The notes: a model not told the origin generated them from the letters alone. Positions 23,315-32,735 are shown, numbered from the stretch's first letter. The stretch: 64,000 nt of DNA from Afifella sp. IM 167 (GCF_020144925.1 NZ_NSLC01000001.1:434001-498000), one strand, 5' to 3'. Numbers and translations: made by a program.

Positions 23315-25090
23315 CTATAGTTCGTGGTTCTGCAGCCAGAGCTCCAGAAGGCCGACCTGCCACAGTTCGGAGCCGCGCAGCGGCGTGATGTGGGCGGAGG
23401 GCTCTGTGAAGAGTGCTTCCAGATAGTCGCCGCGGAAGAGGCCCCGCTCGCGCGCCGGCTGGCTGGTCAGCGCGTCGCGGACCATGTCGAGCGTGTCGCC
23501 GGAGATGTATTTGAGCGCCGGCACGGGGAAGTAGCCCTTCTCGCGGTCGACCACTTCCTTCGGCACGACCTGGCGCGCGACGTCCTTCAGGACGCCCTTG
23601 CCGCCATCGGCGAGCTTGTGCTCCGGCGGGATGCGGGCGGCGAGCTCGGCGAGTTCGTGGTCGAGGAACGGAACGCGCGCTTCCAGCCCCCAGGCCATGG
23701 TCATGTTGTCGACCCGCTTCACCGGGTCGTCGACGAGCATGATGGTGGAATCGAGCCTCAGCGCCTTGTCGACGGGGTCTTCCGCGCCGGGATGGCCGAA
23801 CTGGTCCTCCAGGAAGGCGCGCGCCTCGTCCTTCGCCGCCATCCATTCGGGCGAAAGGTGGCGCCCGAGCTTGTCGTGGTCGCGGTCGAAGAAGACCTTG
23901 GCGTAGTCGGCGGCCGGATTGTTGGAGGAGGCGAGCGGCGGATACCAGTGATAGCCGCCGAAGACCTCGTCGGCGCCCTGGCCCGACTGCACGACCTTGA
24001 TGTGCTTCGCCACCTCGCGGGAGAGGAGATAGAAGCCGATATTGTCGTAGGAGACCATCGGCTCCGACATCGCCGAGATCGCGCCCGGCAGCTCCTTCAG
24101 GAGATCCGAGGACGGCACGAACAGCTTGTGGTGGTCGGTGCCGAAATGCTTGGCGATGATGTCGGAATAGACGAATTCGTCGCCCTTCTCGCCATGCGCC
24201 TCCTCAAAGCCGATGGAGAAGGTCATCAGCCCCTTCTGGCCGGCCTCGGCGAGAAGCCCGACGATGAGCGAGGAATCGACCCCGCCGGACAGGAGCACGC
24301 CGACGGGAACGTCGGCCACCATGCGCCGGTCGACGGCGGTCCTGAGCGAGGCGAGCACCATGTCGCGCCATTCGGCGAAAGGCCGCTCGATATCCTCCAC
24401 GCTGCGCTCGTATATCGGCTCCCAATAGACCTTCTGGCGGCTCGTCCCGTCCGCCTCGATCACCCGCACGGTGGCCGGCGGCAGCTTTCTGACGCCCTTC
24501 AGGATCGTGTAGGGCGCCGGCACGACGGCGTGGAAGGACATGTAGAACTGCAGCGCCACCGGATCGATGGTGGTATCGACGCCGCCCGCGGCGACGAGCG
24601 CCGGCAGCGAGGAGGCAAAGCGCAGCTTCTTGCCGCTCTCCGACAGGTAGAGCGGCTTGATGCCGAAGCGGTCGCGCGCCATCACCACGCGCCCGCTCTC
24701 GCGCTCGTGGATGACGAAGGCGAACATGCCGTGGAAGCGCTTCACGCAATCCTCGCCCCAGGCATGGTAGGCCTTCAGGATCACTTCCGTGTCGCCGGAG
24801 GAGAAGAAGCGGTAGCCCTTGGCCTCCAGCTCCGTCTTCAGCTCCTGATAGTTGTAGATGCAGCCGTTGAAGACGATGGTGAGCCCGAGATCGGGATCGA
24901 CGAGGGGCTGCTCGGAACGGGACGACAGATCGATGATCTTCAGCCGCCGGTGACCGAGCGCCACGCGCCCGCGCACAACGGCGCCGGCGTCGTCCGGGCC
25001 CCGGCGCGCGAGGCAGTCGAGCATGCGCCCTAGGGAAGATGGATCGGCCGGCGAGCCGTCGAAGCTCACTTCGCCGCAAATACCGCACAT
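23315..25090 (-). CDS. asnO: N-acetylglutaminylglutamine amidotransferase (AsnB-like)
   Basis: 591-residue asparagine-synthetase-like enzyme that amidates the C-terminus of the dipeptide to give NAGGN. The N-terminal Ntn glutaminase starts MCGICGE with the Cys nucleophile at position 2 and has RRGPDDAG and FNGCIYNYQEL. The C-terminal synthetase domain has the PP-loop GVLLSGGVDSSLIVGLL and a GQGADEVFGGYHWY segment. The ATG at 25090 is fixed by the need for Cys2. It is first in the asnO-ngg-peptidase operon; a 20-base tandem duplication lies 43-82 bases upstream. Confidence 0.95.
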   Translation of the reverse strand: MCGICGEVSFDGSPADPSSLGRMLDCLARRGPDDAGAVVRGRVALGHRRLKIIDLSSRSEQPLVDPDLGLTIVFNGCIYNYQELKTELEAKGYRFFSSGDTEVILKAYHAWGEDCVKRFHGMFAFVIHERESGRVVMARDRFGIKPLYLSESGKKLRFASSLPALVAAGGVDTTIDPVALQFYMSFHAVVPAPYTILKGVRKLPPATVRVIEADGTSRQKVYWEPIYERSVEDIERPFAEWRDMVLASLRTAVDRRMVADVPVGVLLSGGVDSSLIVGLLAEAGQKGLMTFSIGFEEAHGEKGDEFVYSDIIAKHFGTDHHKLFVPSSDLLKELPGAISAMSEPMVSYDNIGFYLLSREVAKHIKVVQSGQGADEVFGGYHWYPPLASSNNPAADYAKVFFDRDHDKLGRHLSPEWMAAKDEARAFLEDQFGHPGAEDPVDKALRLDSTIMLVDDPVKRVDNMTMAWGLEARVPFLDHELAELAARIPPEHKLADGGKGVLKDVARQVVPKEVVDREKGYFPVPALKYISGDTLDMVRDALTSQPARERGLFRGDYLEALFTEPSAHITPLRGSELWQVGLLELWLQNHEL

Positions 25091-25132
25091 ATGGAAATGT
25101 CTCTGCTGGTTCGGGTGTCGCGTATGACGGGT

Positions 25133-25172
25133 GCCCCGCCTTTTTAGGGATAGCCCCGCCTTTTTAGGGATA
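25133..25172 (-). repeat. Perfect 20-base tandem duplication upstream of asnO
   Basis: GCCCCGCCTTTTTAGGGATA occurs twice with no spacer (25133-25152, 25153-25172). It lies 43-82 bases upstream of the asnO ATG and about 130 bases from the opposite gene. The 20-base period is about two helix turns, so a protein could bind both copies on one face. The rest of the 212-base gap shows nothing else clear. Confidence 0.75.
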
Positions 25173-25302
25173 AAGGCGCAAAGGTCAAAAAAGCTCCCGC
25201 CCGAGCGGCCGCGCCGCTTCATTTCGGCATCTCTTGCCGCGCTGGCCAGCGGGCGTCGTCATCCTCTAGAACGATTCTTCCCGGCAAGCCGAAGGACCGT
25301 CC

Positions 25303-26475
25303 GTGCGCATCACCGATATTCGCGAGGCCGTCGTGCCGATCGCCTCGCCGATCCAGAACGCCTACATCGATTTTTCCAGGATGACGGCGAGCGTGGTGGC
25401 GATCGTCACCGACATCGTCAGAGACGGGAAACCGGTCATCGGCTACGGCTTCAATTCAAACGGCCGCTATGGTGCGAGCGGGCTGCTGAGGGAGCGGTTC
25501 ATGCCGCGCCTCGCCGAGGCCGAAACCGCCGCGCTGCTCGACGATGCCGGCGAGAATTTCTCGCCCGAGCGCATCTGGGCGACGCTGATGACCAACGAGA
25601 AGCCGGGCGGACACGGCGAGCGCTCGGTCGCCGTCGGAGTGATCGACATGGCGGTCTGGGACGCGGTGGCGAAGATCGCGGAAAAACCGCTCTACCGCCA
25701 CCTCGCCGACAGCTACGGCGACGGCACGGCCGACAACAGCGTCTTCGTCTACGCCGCCGGCGGATACTACTATCCCGGCAAGGGCATCGAGGCGCTCCAG
25801 GAGGAGATGCGGCGCTACCGAGGCATGGGCTACGAAGTGGTGAAGATGAAGATCGGCGCCACCTCGCTCGAGGATGACATCAGGCGCGTCGAAGCGGTGC
25901 TGGAGGTGGTTGGCGAGGGAAAGTACCTCGCCGTCGACGCCAATGGGCGCTTCGACCTTGCGACCGCCATCGCCTATGCCAAAGCGCTGAAGCCCTACGG
26001 CCTCTTCTGGTACGAGGAGGCCGGAGACCCGCTCGACTACGCGCTGCAGGCCGAACTCGCCGAACACTACGAGGGACCGATGGCGACGGGCGAAAACCTC
26101 TTTTCCCACCAGGATGCGCGCAACCTCCTGCGCTACGGCGGCATGCGCCCCGACCGCGACTTCCTGCAGTTCGACTGCGCCCTCTCCTACGGGCTGGTGG
26201 AATACATGCGCACCCTTGCCCTGTTGCCGGAATACGGGTTTTCCGGCCGCAACGTCGTCCCGCATGGCGGGCACCAGCTCTCGCTCAACATCGCGGCGGG
26301 ACTGAAGCTCGGCGGCAACGAATCCTATCCGGAGGTCTTCGCCCCCTTCGGAGGCTTTGCCGACGAGATGGCGGTCGAGGCGGGCCGCGTCGGCCTGCCG
26401 GACGCCCCGGGCATCGGCTTCGAAGAGAAGGCGAACCTCATCGCAACGCTGCGCGAGGCGACCGGTACGCGGTAG
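25303..26475 (+). CDS. tarD: D(-)-tartrate dehydratase-like enolase-superfamily enzyme
   Basis: 390-residue enolase-superfamily protein, probably turning D-tartrate into oxaloacetate. It has the KMKIG lysine motif of the mandelate-racemase group, metal ligands in VDANGRFDL, WYEEAGDPLDYALQ and ATGENLFSHQD, and the catalytic-histidine region VPHGGHQLSLNIAAG. Conserved blocks such as ARNLLRYGGMRPDRDFLQFD fit the TarD subgroup closely. The start is GTG at 25303 with GAAGGA 6 bases upstream. It is divergent from asnO and followed by a sugar dehydrogenase gene 118 bases away. Subgroup placement is from remembered family patterns, so the substrate is likely rather than proven. Confidence 0.85.
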   Translation: MRITDIREAVVPIASPIQNAYIDFSRMTASVVAIVTDIVRDGKPVIGYGFNSNGRYGASGLLRERFMPRLAEAETAALLDDAGENFSPERIWATLMTNEKPGGHGERSVAVGVIDMAVWDAVAKIAEKPLYRHLADSYGDGTADNSVFVYAAGGYYYPGKGIEALQEEMRRYRGMGYEVVKMKIGATSLEDDIRRVEAVLEVVGEGKYLAVDANGRFDLATAIAYAKALKPYGLFWYEEAGDPLDYALQAELAEHYEGPMATGENLFSHQDARNLLRYGGMRPDRDFLQFDCALSYGLVEYMRTLALLPEYGFSGRNVVPHGGHQLSLNIAAGLKLGGNESYPEVFAPFGGFADEMAVEAGRVGLPDAPGIGFEEKANLIATLREATGTR

Positions 26476-26593
26476 GCATCAAGAGAACGTTATTGCGACG
26501 TGGCGTTTGGCGAGGAACCCCGGCGCCCTCTTCGCCTTGCTCCCACGGGCTCATCGGCGCGCAAGCGCCAGGCCGTAAAGAGGAGCATCCGAC

Positions 26594-27733
26594 ATGCGCA
26601 TCACGCCACTTGCCGCCGCATCCCTCGCCGCCATCCTTGCAGCCGGCGCCGCCGGCGCACAGGAGACGGTTGGAACCGAGGGACCCGAGATCACCGTCAC
26701 CAAGGTCGCGGACGGGCTTTCCCATCCCTGGGGCCTCGCCTTCCTGCCGGACGGGTCGATGCTGGTGACGGAGCGCCCGGGCCGCCTGCATCACGTAAGC
26801 ACAAAGGGCGAGATTTCCGAACCGATCTCCGGCCTGCCGGAGGTCGATAATCGCCGCCAGGGCGGGCTGCTCGACGTCGCCATCGATCCGGACTTTGCCG
26901 ACAACCGCCTCGTTTACTGGAGCTATGCCGAGCCGGGAGAGGGCGGCACCACTTCCACGGCCGTCGCACGTGGCAAGCTTTCCGACGACGTGAGCGCGGT
27001 GGAAGACGTCGAGGTAATCTTCTCGCAGAAACCGAAAGTCCAAAGCACCGCGCATTACGGCTCGCGCCTCGCTTTCGACGGCGACGGCCATCTCTATGTG
27101 ACGCTCGGCGAGCGCTTTTCGGAGACCTTCCGCGTCCAGGCGCAGGATCTCGATTCCCATCTCGGCAAGATCGTCCGCATCGACCCGGACGGCTCCGTGC
27201 CCGAAGACAATCCCTTCGTCGACAAGGAAGGTGCGCTGCCGGAGATCTGGTCCTACGGCCACCGCAACGTGCAGGCGGCGGCGATCAATCCGCAGAGCGG
27301 CAAGCTCTGGTCGATCGAGCACGGACCGCGCGGCGGCGACGAGCTCAACGTGCCGGAGGCGGGCAAGAACTATGGCTGGCCGGTCGTCTCATATGGGGTG
27401 AACTACGACGGAAGCCCGGTCGGCACCGGCAAGCAGCACGCGGAAGGCATGCTCGACCCGATCTACCAGTGGACGCCGGTGATCGCGCCTTCCGGCATGA
27501 TCTTCTACGAGGGCGGGATGTTTCCGGACTGGCGGGGAGATCTCTTCGTGGGCGGCCTCGCTTCCAAGGCCCTCGTGCGTCTCGAACTCGACGGAGAGAA
27601 GGTCGTGCACGAGGAACGGCTTCTGCAAGATCTGGGCGTGCGTTTCCGCGATGTCGCGCAGGGGCCCGACGGCGCCATCTGGCTCATCACGGACGAAGAC
27701 AACGGAGCGATCCTGAAGGTAAGCGCGCCATAG
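26594..27733 (+). CDS. Periplasmic PQQ-dependent sugar dehydrogenase (Asd/YliI type)
   Basis: 379 residues with a signal peptide ([18 protein letters not shown]) and a six-bladed propeller of soluble aldose dehydrogenases: [79 protein letters not shown] and [13 protein letters not shown]. It should oxidise aldoses in the periplasm using PQQ. An AGAGGAG ribosome site precedes the ATG. No PQQ synthesis genes are present in the window. It follows the tarD-like gene in the same direction and converges on the response-regulator gene. Confidence 0.9.
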   Translation: MRITPLAAASLAAILAAGAAGAQETVGTEGPEITVTKVADGLSHPWGLAFLPDGSMLVTERPGRLHHVSTKGEISEPISGLPEVDNRRQGGLLDVAIDPDFADNRLVYWSYAEPGEGGTTSTAVARGKLSDDVSAVEDVEVIFSQKPKVQSTAHYGSRLAFDGDGHLYVTLGERFSETFRVQAQDLDSHLGKIVRIDPDGSVPEDNPFVDKEGALPEIWSYGHRNVQAAAINPQSGKLWSIEHGPRGGDELNVPEAGKNYGWPVVSYGVNYDGSPVGTGKQHAEGMLDPIYQWTPVIAPSGMIFYEGGMFPDWRGDLFVGGLASKALVRLELDGEKVVHEERLLQDLGVRFRDVAQGPDGAIWLITDEDNGAILKVSAP

Positions 27734-27749
27734 ACGCGGCCCGGATATC

Positions 27750-28139
27750 CTAGCAGAGGAGCTTCTGCAGCTCCTTCACGAGCTGGCGCCCGAGAACGGG
27801 CTTGGCGAGGACGGGCGCCTCGGGAAAGCGGGGCGTCAGTTCCTCGCGCCTTCCGTGGCCGGTGCAAAAGAGAAAGGGTACGCCGTTTTCTGCAAGAATC
27901 TCGGCAGCCGGATAGACCTCTTCGCCGCGCAGATTGATGTCGAGCACGGCGGCCGAATGGTGCGGCTCGATCTCGGCTATCGCGAGGGCCTCCGCCAACG
28001 TGGTGGCGAACGTCACGGCCGCCCCCGCCTTTTCCAGCTCGTAGGCGAGATCGATTGCGACCAGGGCCTCGTCTTCCACAAGCAGGATATGTCGGTTTCG
28101 AAGAGGTGCCGTACCCTCTCCGCCATTCAAAGCAAGCAT
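27750..28139 (-). CDS. Single-domain response regulator
   Basis: About 129 residues: a receiver domain only, with no output domain. It has HILLVEDEALVAID (acidic pair), the phospho-acceptor in AAVLDINLRGE, the switch segment FLFCTGHGRRE and the lysine in PVLAKPV. The FCTGHG segment recalls the 'FAT GUY' single-domain receivers that act in alphaproteobacterial general stress signalling. The ATG at 28139 is preferred (GGAG upstream, though 12 bases away); a GTG at 28193 lacks a ribosome site. An EcfG-type promoter lies at 28210-28234. It is downstream of the HWE kinase gene on the same strand, its probable partner. Confidence 0.88.
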   Translation of the reverse strand: MLALNGGEGTAPLRNRHILLVEDEALVAIDLAYELEKAGAAVTFATTLAEALAIAEIEPHHSAAVLDINLRGEEVYPAAEILAENGVPFLFCTGHGRREELTPRFPEAPVLAKPVLGRQLVKELQKLLC

Positions 28140-28209
28140 TCGGGCAATCTCACTCCTGTCCGGGACCACGCGCCGGAAAACTGCAAACGGCACAGACCAG
28201 CCCGGTGAG

Positions 28210-28234
28210 AACGCCCACCGCTAAAATACGTTCC
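28210..28234 (-). promoter_or_regulatory. EcfG (general stress sigma) type promoter of the response regulator
   Basis: On the minus strand GGAAC, exactly 16 bases, then CGTT: a full match to the alphaproteobacterial EcfG/RpoE2 consensus GGAAC-N16-CGTT. It lies between the kinase stop and the receiver gene, with a leader of about 65 bases. Confidence 0.75.
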
Positions 28235-28272
28235 AAAAATTTCTGATTTTTTTCAGGTGCCGGCAAATCGCC

Positions 28273-30501
28273 TCATGAGGCGGCCACAGGGGCAGGCGAG
28301 ACCTGAACCCCTTCATACGCATTTTCAGCCGGCGGCGCCACCTCTACTTCCAGACGGAAAGTCATTCCTTCCTCCGCATACACCACATGGGTGCGCGCAT
28401 GGAGCTGGACCTTGAGGACTTCCGCCAGCAGGCGCGAGCCGAATCCCTTGCGCTGCGGCGGCGAGACAGGCGGCCCGCCCCGCTCCTGCCATTCAAACAC
28501 CAGCGTCTGAGGTTTTCCCTCCTCGGCGGGGGCATTGAGGTGCCAACGGACGGTCAGACGCCCATCCGGCGTGGAAAGCGCTCCGTATTTCGCCGCGTTG
28601 GTGGCAAGTTCATGCACCGCCATGCCGATCGGCACGGCCTGCGTGGCTGTCAGCTCCAGCTCCGGGCCCTCCAGCGTGTAGTCGCTGGCATAGGGCTCGA
28701 GCTGCGCCTGCAGGAGGCCCCTCAACGGCGCCCTCTCCCACGACCATTCCGTCAGCAGCGTATGGGTCGAGGCGAGCGAGGCGAGACGGCCGGAGAAGGC
28801 AGCGTTGAAGGCGTCGACGCCCTCGACCGAGCGCGCCGTCAGCCCGGCGATCGCCTGGACGATGGCGAGCGTGTTCTTGACCCGGTGGTGCAGCTCCCGG
28901 ATGAGAAGCTCCTGGCGAGCCTGCGTCGCACGTCGGGCGGCGATCTCCTCCTGCGCTTCCGAAAAGAGACGCGCATTGTCCATGGCGATCGCGGCCTGCG
29001 CGGCAAGGCCGGCGCTCAGCTTCTCGGCCCTTTCGGAAAAGGCGTCTGGCTCGCTGTCGGCGAAGACAAGGCCGCCGAGAACATTGCCGGAGCGCGAGAC
29101 GACAGGAACGGCAAGGACCGAGCGCACCGTCTCCCGGCCCTCCTGCGCTTCCCCCGCCGCCTCCCCCGCGAGTTCCTCCGCGAAGAAATCGCCCCGGCGC
29201 AGGATGCCGTTGCGTGAGACGATCCGCGTATTCCATGCCTTGAGGAAGCCGAGGAAACCCTCGCGGGAAAGGCCGGGGCGAACATAAAGGCCCTGCGGCT
29301 CGGGATCGACGAGAACGCTGCCGTCCTGTGCCGGTGCGGCACCGAGAAAGGCGGCGTATTGCGCACCCGTGAGGACGACGCCGGCATCGACCACCGCCCG
29401 CACCGTCCGGTCGGGATCGAGTTCGGCGGAAAGAACCCGGCTTGCCCCGTTGAGGGCTTCCAGCGCTCGCGTCTCGCCTTCGAGAGCCGCGGTACGGCGC
29501 GCCACCTCCTCCTTCAGGAAGTCGCGGTTCGCCTCGTCGCGGCGCGCCTCGTGTCGCGCATAGGCCGTCAGGCCGATAAGGGAGAGGGCGGCGGCGAGCG
29601 CGAAGATGACGTAGGCAATGGCATCGCGCATCCACAGTGAGACGAGCGCCCTCTTGGGCACGCTGACCCGCACATAGACCGGCAGCGTGCCGACCTCGTG
29701 ATAGGAGCCGAAGCGCGTATCGTCGTTCTGGGCGAGCTGCGTGAAGCTGCCTTCCACCGGGTCGGCTTCCATCAGCGCGTCGAGCGCCTCGTTGAAGACG
29801 GGCGGAGCGTTGTCTTTTGGCGCCGGATAGCGCGCCAGCACCTTCTGGTCCTCCCGCCGGAAGAGCGTCACGGTCGCATCGGGCGGCAGGGGAATGTGTT
29901 TCCAGAAGGACGTGAAATAGTCGAGATCGAGCGTCGCCAGCGCCACGCCGCGGAAGGGCTCGTCGGCCCGCCCGAGCCGGCGGCTGACGAGGAAGGTTGC
30001 GCGGGCGGAGACGCGTCCGACGATGGGACTGCCCACGTAAAGTTCGTTCCTAGGCGTCAGCTGCGCATGAAATGCGTCACGATCGCTCGCATTGGACGGG
30101 GGCGTGGGAAAGGCGAAGGTTGTGAGACGCAGGTCGCCCGTCTTGTCGTTGAGCCAGAGATCGTCCACATAGGGAAGATCCGCTCGCACAGCGGTGAGCT
30201 CTTCGAAGAGCGCCCGGGAATTCTGGATCTCGTCCCAGCTCTTTCCGTCGACGAGGGCGATTGCCTTCTCGAGGGCAAGGTCGGAAACCTCGAAGAGCCG
30301 GGCCGCATGGTCGGCGAGGAAGAAGGCGGCGCTCTGGGTGGCTTCTCCCGTCTTCTGCGTCAGTTCCCGCCATTGCTCCCAGGCAAGGAGCGAGGCAGCC
30401 CCCACGATCGCGACCGCGCCGAAGAGCCCGACAAGGGCGGCAAGGCGGGCGACCGAGGGAGCGAGGGGAGACAGGAAGGCGGCGCGCGGCCGAATCGCCA
30501 T
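28273..30501 (-). CDS. HWE-family sensor histidine kinase with periplasmic sensor and GAF domain
   Basis: 742 residues: a first membrane helix (LAALVGLFGAVAIVGAASLLA), a ~240-residue periplasmic sensor resembling dCache domains, a second helix (AIAYVIFALAAALSLIGLTAY), a GAF domain around residues 355-500, and an HWE-type kinase core with the phospho-His region IRELHHRVKNTLAIVQAIAG, HELATNAAKYGAL and a late WQERGGPPV segment. HWE/HisKA_2 kinases commonly feed the general stress response. The ATG at 30501 is preferred over an open extension to 30558. The adjacent single-domain receiver is the likely partner. The ligand is unknown. Confidence 0.9.
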   Translation of the reverse strand: MAIRPRAAFLSPLAPSVARLAALVGLFGAVAIVGAASLLAWEQWRELTQKTGEATQSAAFFLADHAARLFEVSDLALEKAIALVDGKSWDEIQNSRALFEELTAVRADLPYVDDLWLNDKTGDLRLTTFAFPTPPSNASDRDAFHAQLTPRNELYVGSPIVGRVSARATFLVSRRLGRADEPFRGVALATLDLDYFTSFWKHIPLPPDATVTLFRREDQKVLARYPAPKDNAPPVFNEALDALMEADPVEGSFTQLAQNDDTRFGSYHEVGTLPVYVRVSVPKRALVSLWMRDAIAYVIFALAAALSLIGLTAYARHEARRDEANRDFLKEEVARRTAALEGETRALEALNGASRVLSAELDPDRTVRAVVDAGVVLTGAQYAAFLGAAPAQDGSVLVDPEPQGLYVRPGLSREGFLGFLKAWNTRIVSRNGILRRGDFFAEELAGEAAGEAQEGRETVRSVLAVPVVSRSGNVLGGLVFADSEPDAFSERAEKLSAGLAAQAAIAMDNARLFSEAQEEIAARRATQARQELLIRELHHRVKNTLAIVQAIAGLTARSVEGVDAFNAAFSGRLASLASTHTLLTEWSWERAPLRGLLQAQLEPYASDYTLEGPELELTATQAVPIGMAVHELATNAAKYGALSTPDGRLTVRWHLNAPAEEGKPQTLVFEWQERGGPPVSPPQRKGFGSRLLAEVLKVQLHARTHVVYAEEGMTFRLEVEVAPPAENAYEGVQVSPAPVAAS

Positions 30502-30741
30502 GATGCCGACCGCCCTAGAAGGCACGCTGGCGGAACACGGAGGCCCGCATCGCGCCATTCGTCAACATGTCCGCCGCCATCCGCAGGGTGCTTTCGAATC
30601 TGGCATGGGCTTGATCTAGAGCATGGCTTGGCATCTTTGAAGCGCCTCGATTGAAAGGGGCAACCAAGTCTGGGCCGCATCCGCTCAGCACGATCTCGGC
30701 TCGGGACAGCGGCGGCGCGCCAGCCGCGTTTCGTCAATGGA

Positions 30742-31506
30742 ATGGGAAATGACATGGCCGGCGAGAACCAGAGTTGTCTGATCCGCAAGATCTCGTACTA
30801 CCTCGACCTGACGGACGACGAAAAAAAGCTCCTCTCACGGCTTGAGGAGACAGGCCGGGACCTCAAGCGCGATGAGATACTGGTCGAAGAGGCCGGCCCT
30901 CTGAAGGACATGTATATCGTCGGTCGGGGCTGGCTTTACACATATACCCACACGATGGACGGCCGCCGGCAGATCTTCGAGGTTCATTTTCCCGGAGATA
31001 TCGTCGGTGCGAGCCAGGCCCCCTTCGAGCGCAGCGCCTACGGCGTCGCCGCGGCAACGGACGCCCATGTCTGTCCCTTTCCGAAAAGCAGTCTCAACGA
31101 GATTTTCGTGCGCTCGGCCGGCCTGACGGCGCTTTTCTACACATTCGCCGTGCTCGACCACGCAACGATCATGGATCGTCTGCGCGCGACGGGCCGCATG
31201 GGCGCTGCCGAGCGGGTGCTCCTCGTTCTCCTGCAATGCCTGGCGCGCCTGAGAATCACCAACCCGGACATGCAGGACGGACTGGAGATGCCGCTCCGGC
31301 AGGAGCTGATCGGCGACATGGTCGGCCTCAGCAACATCTCCGTCAGTCATGCGGTGAAGGAACTGAGCGAGACGGGCCTGATCGAACGCGACGGGCGCTA
31401 CATCAGCTTTCCCAATCTCGATCGGGCGAGATCCCTCACAGATTTTTCCGACCGCTTTTATTCGATCGACACGGCCTGGTTTCCGCGCCGCTGGCAGGCA
31501 CCTTAA
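30742..31506 (+). CDS. Crp/Fnr-family regulator without iron-sulfur cysteines
   Basis: 254 residues: a cyclic-nucleotide-like barrel (VGRGWLYTYTHTMDGRRQIFEVHFPGDIVG), a dimer helix and a C-terminal winged helix with LRQELIGDMVGLSNISVSHAVKEL. Only scattered cysteines are present, not the Fnr cluster pattern, so it senses something other than oxygen through Fe-S. The recognition helix (NISVSHAVKEL) differs from the E-x-x-S-R of Fnr, so DNA targets will differ. The start may be ATG 30742 or 30754. It is first of three co-directional regulator genes. The 240-base gap upstream towards the kinase shows no gene and no Fnr box. Confidence 0.88.
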   Translation: MGNDMAGENQSCLIRKISYYLDLTDDEKKLLSRLEETGRDLKRDEILVEEAGPLKDMYIVGRGWLYTYTHTMDGRRQIFEVHFPGDIVGASQAPFERSAYGVAAATDAHVCPFPKSSLNEIFVRSAGLTALFYTFAVLDHATIMDRLRATGRMGAAERVLLVLLQCLARLRITNPDMQDGLEMPLRQELIGDMVGLSNISVSHAVKELSETGLIERDGRYISFPNLDRARSLTDFSDRFYSIDTAWFPRRWQAP

Positions 31507-31566
31507 GCTACTTTAATGCATCTCGGCCGCAGACGCCGCATCGAAGAACGGAAACTTCGAAGACGT

Positions 31567-32079
31567 ATGCGGTGGGAGGTGGCTCTGTTGGAGATGAAAG
31601 ATCGGGAGAAGGAGCAGGCTCCTCTTCCGCGGAGCGCCACGGCAGCCGATTGCGCGGCAGCTGTCCAGTCGCTCACCCGCGCGGCAAAGCTGTGCCGCGC
31701 ATGGCTCGGCATCGAGCTCTCCCATATCGGGCTGCATCCGGGGCAGGACGGACTCCTGCGAGAACTGCGAGACACGCCGAGCACGCCGGGGCAGCTTGCC
31801 GCCTCTTTGCAGGTGCGCCCGCCGACCATCAGCAAGATGATCGAGCGACTGGAAAGCACCGGTTTCGTCGCGCGTGAACACGACCGCACCGACCACCGGC
31901 GCAGCAGCATCCGTCTGACGGAAAAAGGCGAGCAGGCTCTCAGCGCCATCGATTCGGCTTGGGAAAGGCTCGCCTCCATCGCGGGGCGAGCCCTTTCCAC
32001 CGACGAGATCGCCAGCACGACCTCGGCGCTTTCCGCCATCGAGGACAATCTCGCGCGCGCCCTCAGCCGCATTCGCTAG
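31567..32079 (+). CDS. MarR-family transcription regulator
   Basis: About 170 residues with a MarR winged helix: GLHPGQDGLLRELRDTPS, the recognition helix region RPPTISKMIERLESTGFV, and the wing HDRTDHRRSSIRLTEKG. Such proteins repress genes for efflux or detoxification and are released by small ligands. The start is uncertain (ATG at 31516, 31567 or 31594; none has an ideal ribosome site). It begins about 60 bases after the Crp/Fnr-type gene and may be co-transcribed. An RND pump is encoded nearby in convergent direction, a possible but unproven target. Confidence 0.87.
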   Translation: MRWEVALLEMKDREKEQAPLPRSATAADCAAAVQSLTRAAKLCRAWLGIELSHIGLHPGQDGLLRELRDTPSTPGQLAASLQVRPPTISKMIERLESTGFVAREHDRTDHRRSSIRLTEKGEQALSAIDSAWERLASIAGRALSTDEIASTTSALSAIEDNLARALSRIR

Positions 32080-32222
32080 GACCCCGAAGAAAATCAAGCC
32101 GACCGATGCAACGTAAGGTCGCAGGTATTTGACCCGCATCCCGTTGACGGTTTCCTCTTGCGGGGCATATTGCTGTGCTGGCTCGCTGTCTCAGCTGCGG
32201 GCCAGGGAAAACCGGGAAACGC

Positions 32223-32696
32223 ATGCGCCTCACCAAACAGACAAGCCAGGCCCTGCGGATTCTCCTGCATTGCGCTCGCGTCCGGCGGCTGACCAATGCG
32301 GGCGAGATATCGCGCACGACACTGATCACCGAGCACAACGTCGCCAAGCTGGTAGCGCTTCTCGTGCAGGGTGGTTTCCTCAAGACCATGCGCGGCCGCA
32401 CCGGCGGCGTGCGTCTGGCGCACGCGCCGGAAGAAATCCGACTCGGCGATGTCGTTCGTCTGACCGAATCGACCTCCATGGAGGCCGATTGCTTCGGTGA
32501 GCCGATCGACTGCTCGATCCGCCCGCTTTCCCCGGTCAACCGCATCTTCAGCCAGGCGCTGACGGCCTTCACCGAAGTCCTCGACCAGCACACGCTCGCC
32601 GACCTGATGGTGCGCCATCCGGCCCAGGCAGGCGAGAGCTCGATGGAAGCCGTGCTGGGCCTCACCGAGCCGGAGCTGGCCGACCGCCAGGCCTGA
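32223..32696 (+). CDS. Rrf2-family regulator (NsrR-like) with incomplete cysteine set
   Basis: 157 residues: the MRLTKQTSQALRILLHCA start and winged helix with ITEHNVAKLVALLVQGGFLKT and RGRTGGVRLA are typical of NsrR/RirA-type Rrf2 proteins. In the cluster-binding loop Cys90 and Cys97 are present, but the position of the third cysteine is Ser103 (C-x6-C-x5-S). It may bind an altered Fe-S cluster with another ligand, or none. The ATG at 32223 has GGGAAA upstream; an in-frame extension to 32175 is less likely. It is convergent with the RND pump genes. Confidence 0.88.
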   Translation: MRLTKQTSQALRILLHCARVRRLTNAGEISRTTLITEHNVAKLVALLVQGGFLKTMRGRTGGVRLAHAPEEIRLGDVVRLTESTSMEADCFGEPIDCSIRPLSPVNRIFSQALTAFTEVLDQHTLADLMVRHPAQAGESSMEAVLGLTEPELADRQA

Positions 32697-32735
32697 GACT
32701 GCCCGGCCATCATCTGAGAAGATCAGGAGCTTGAA

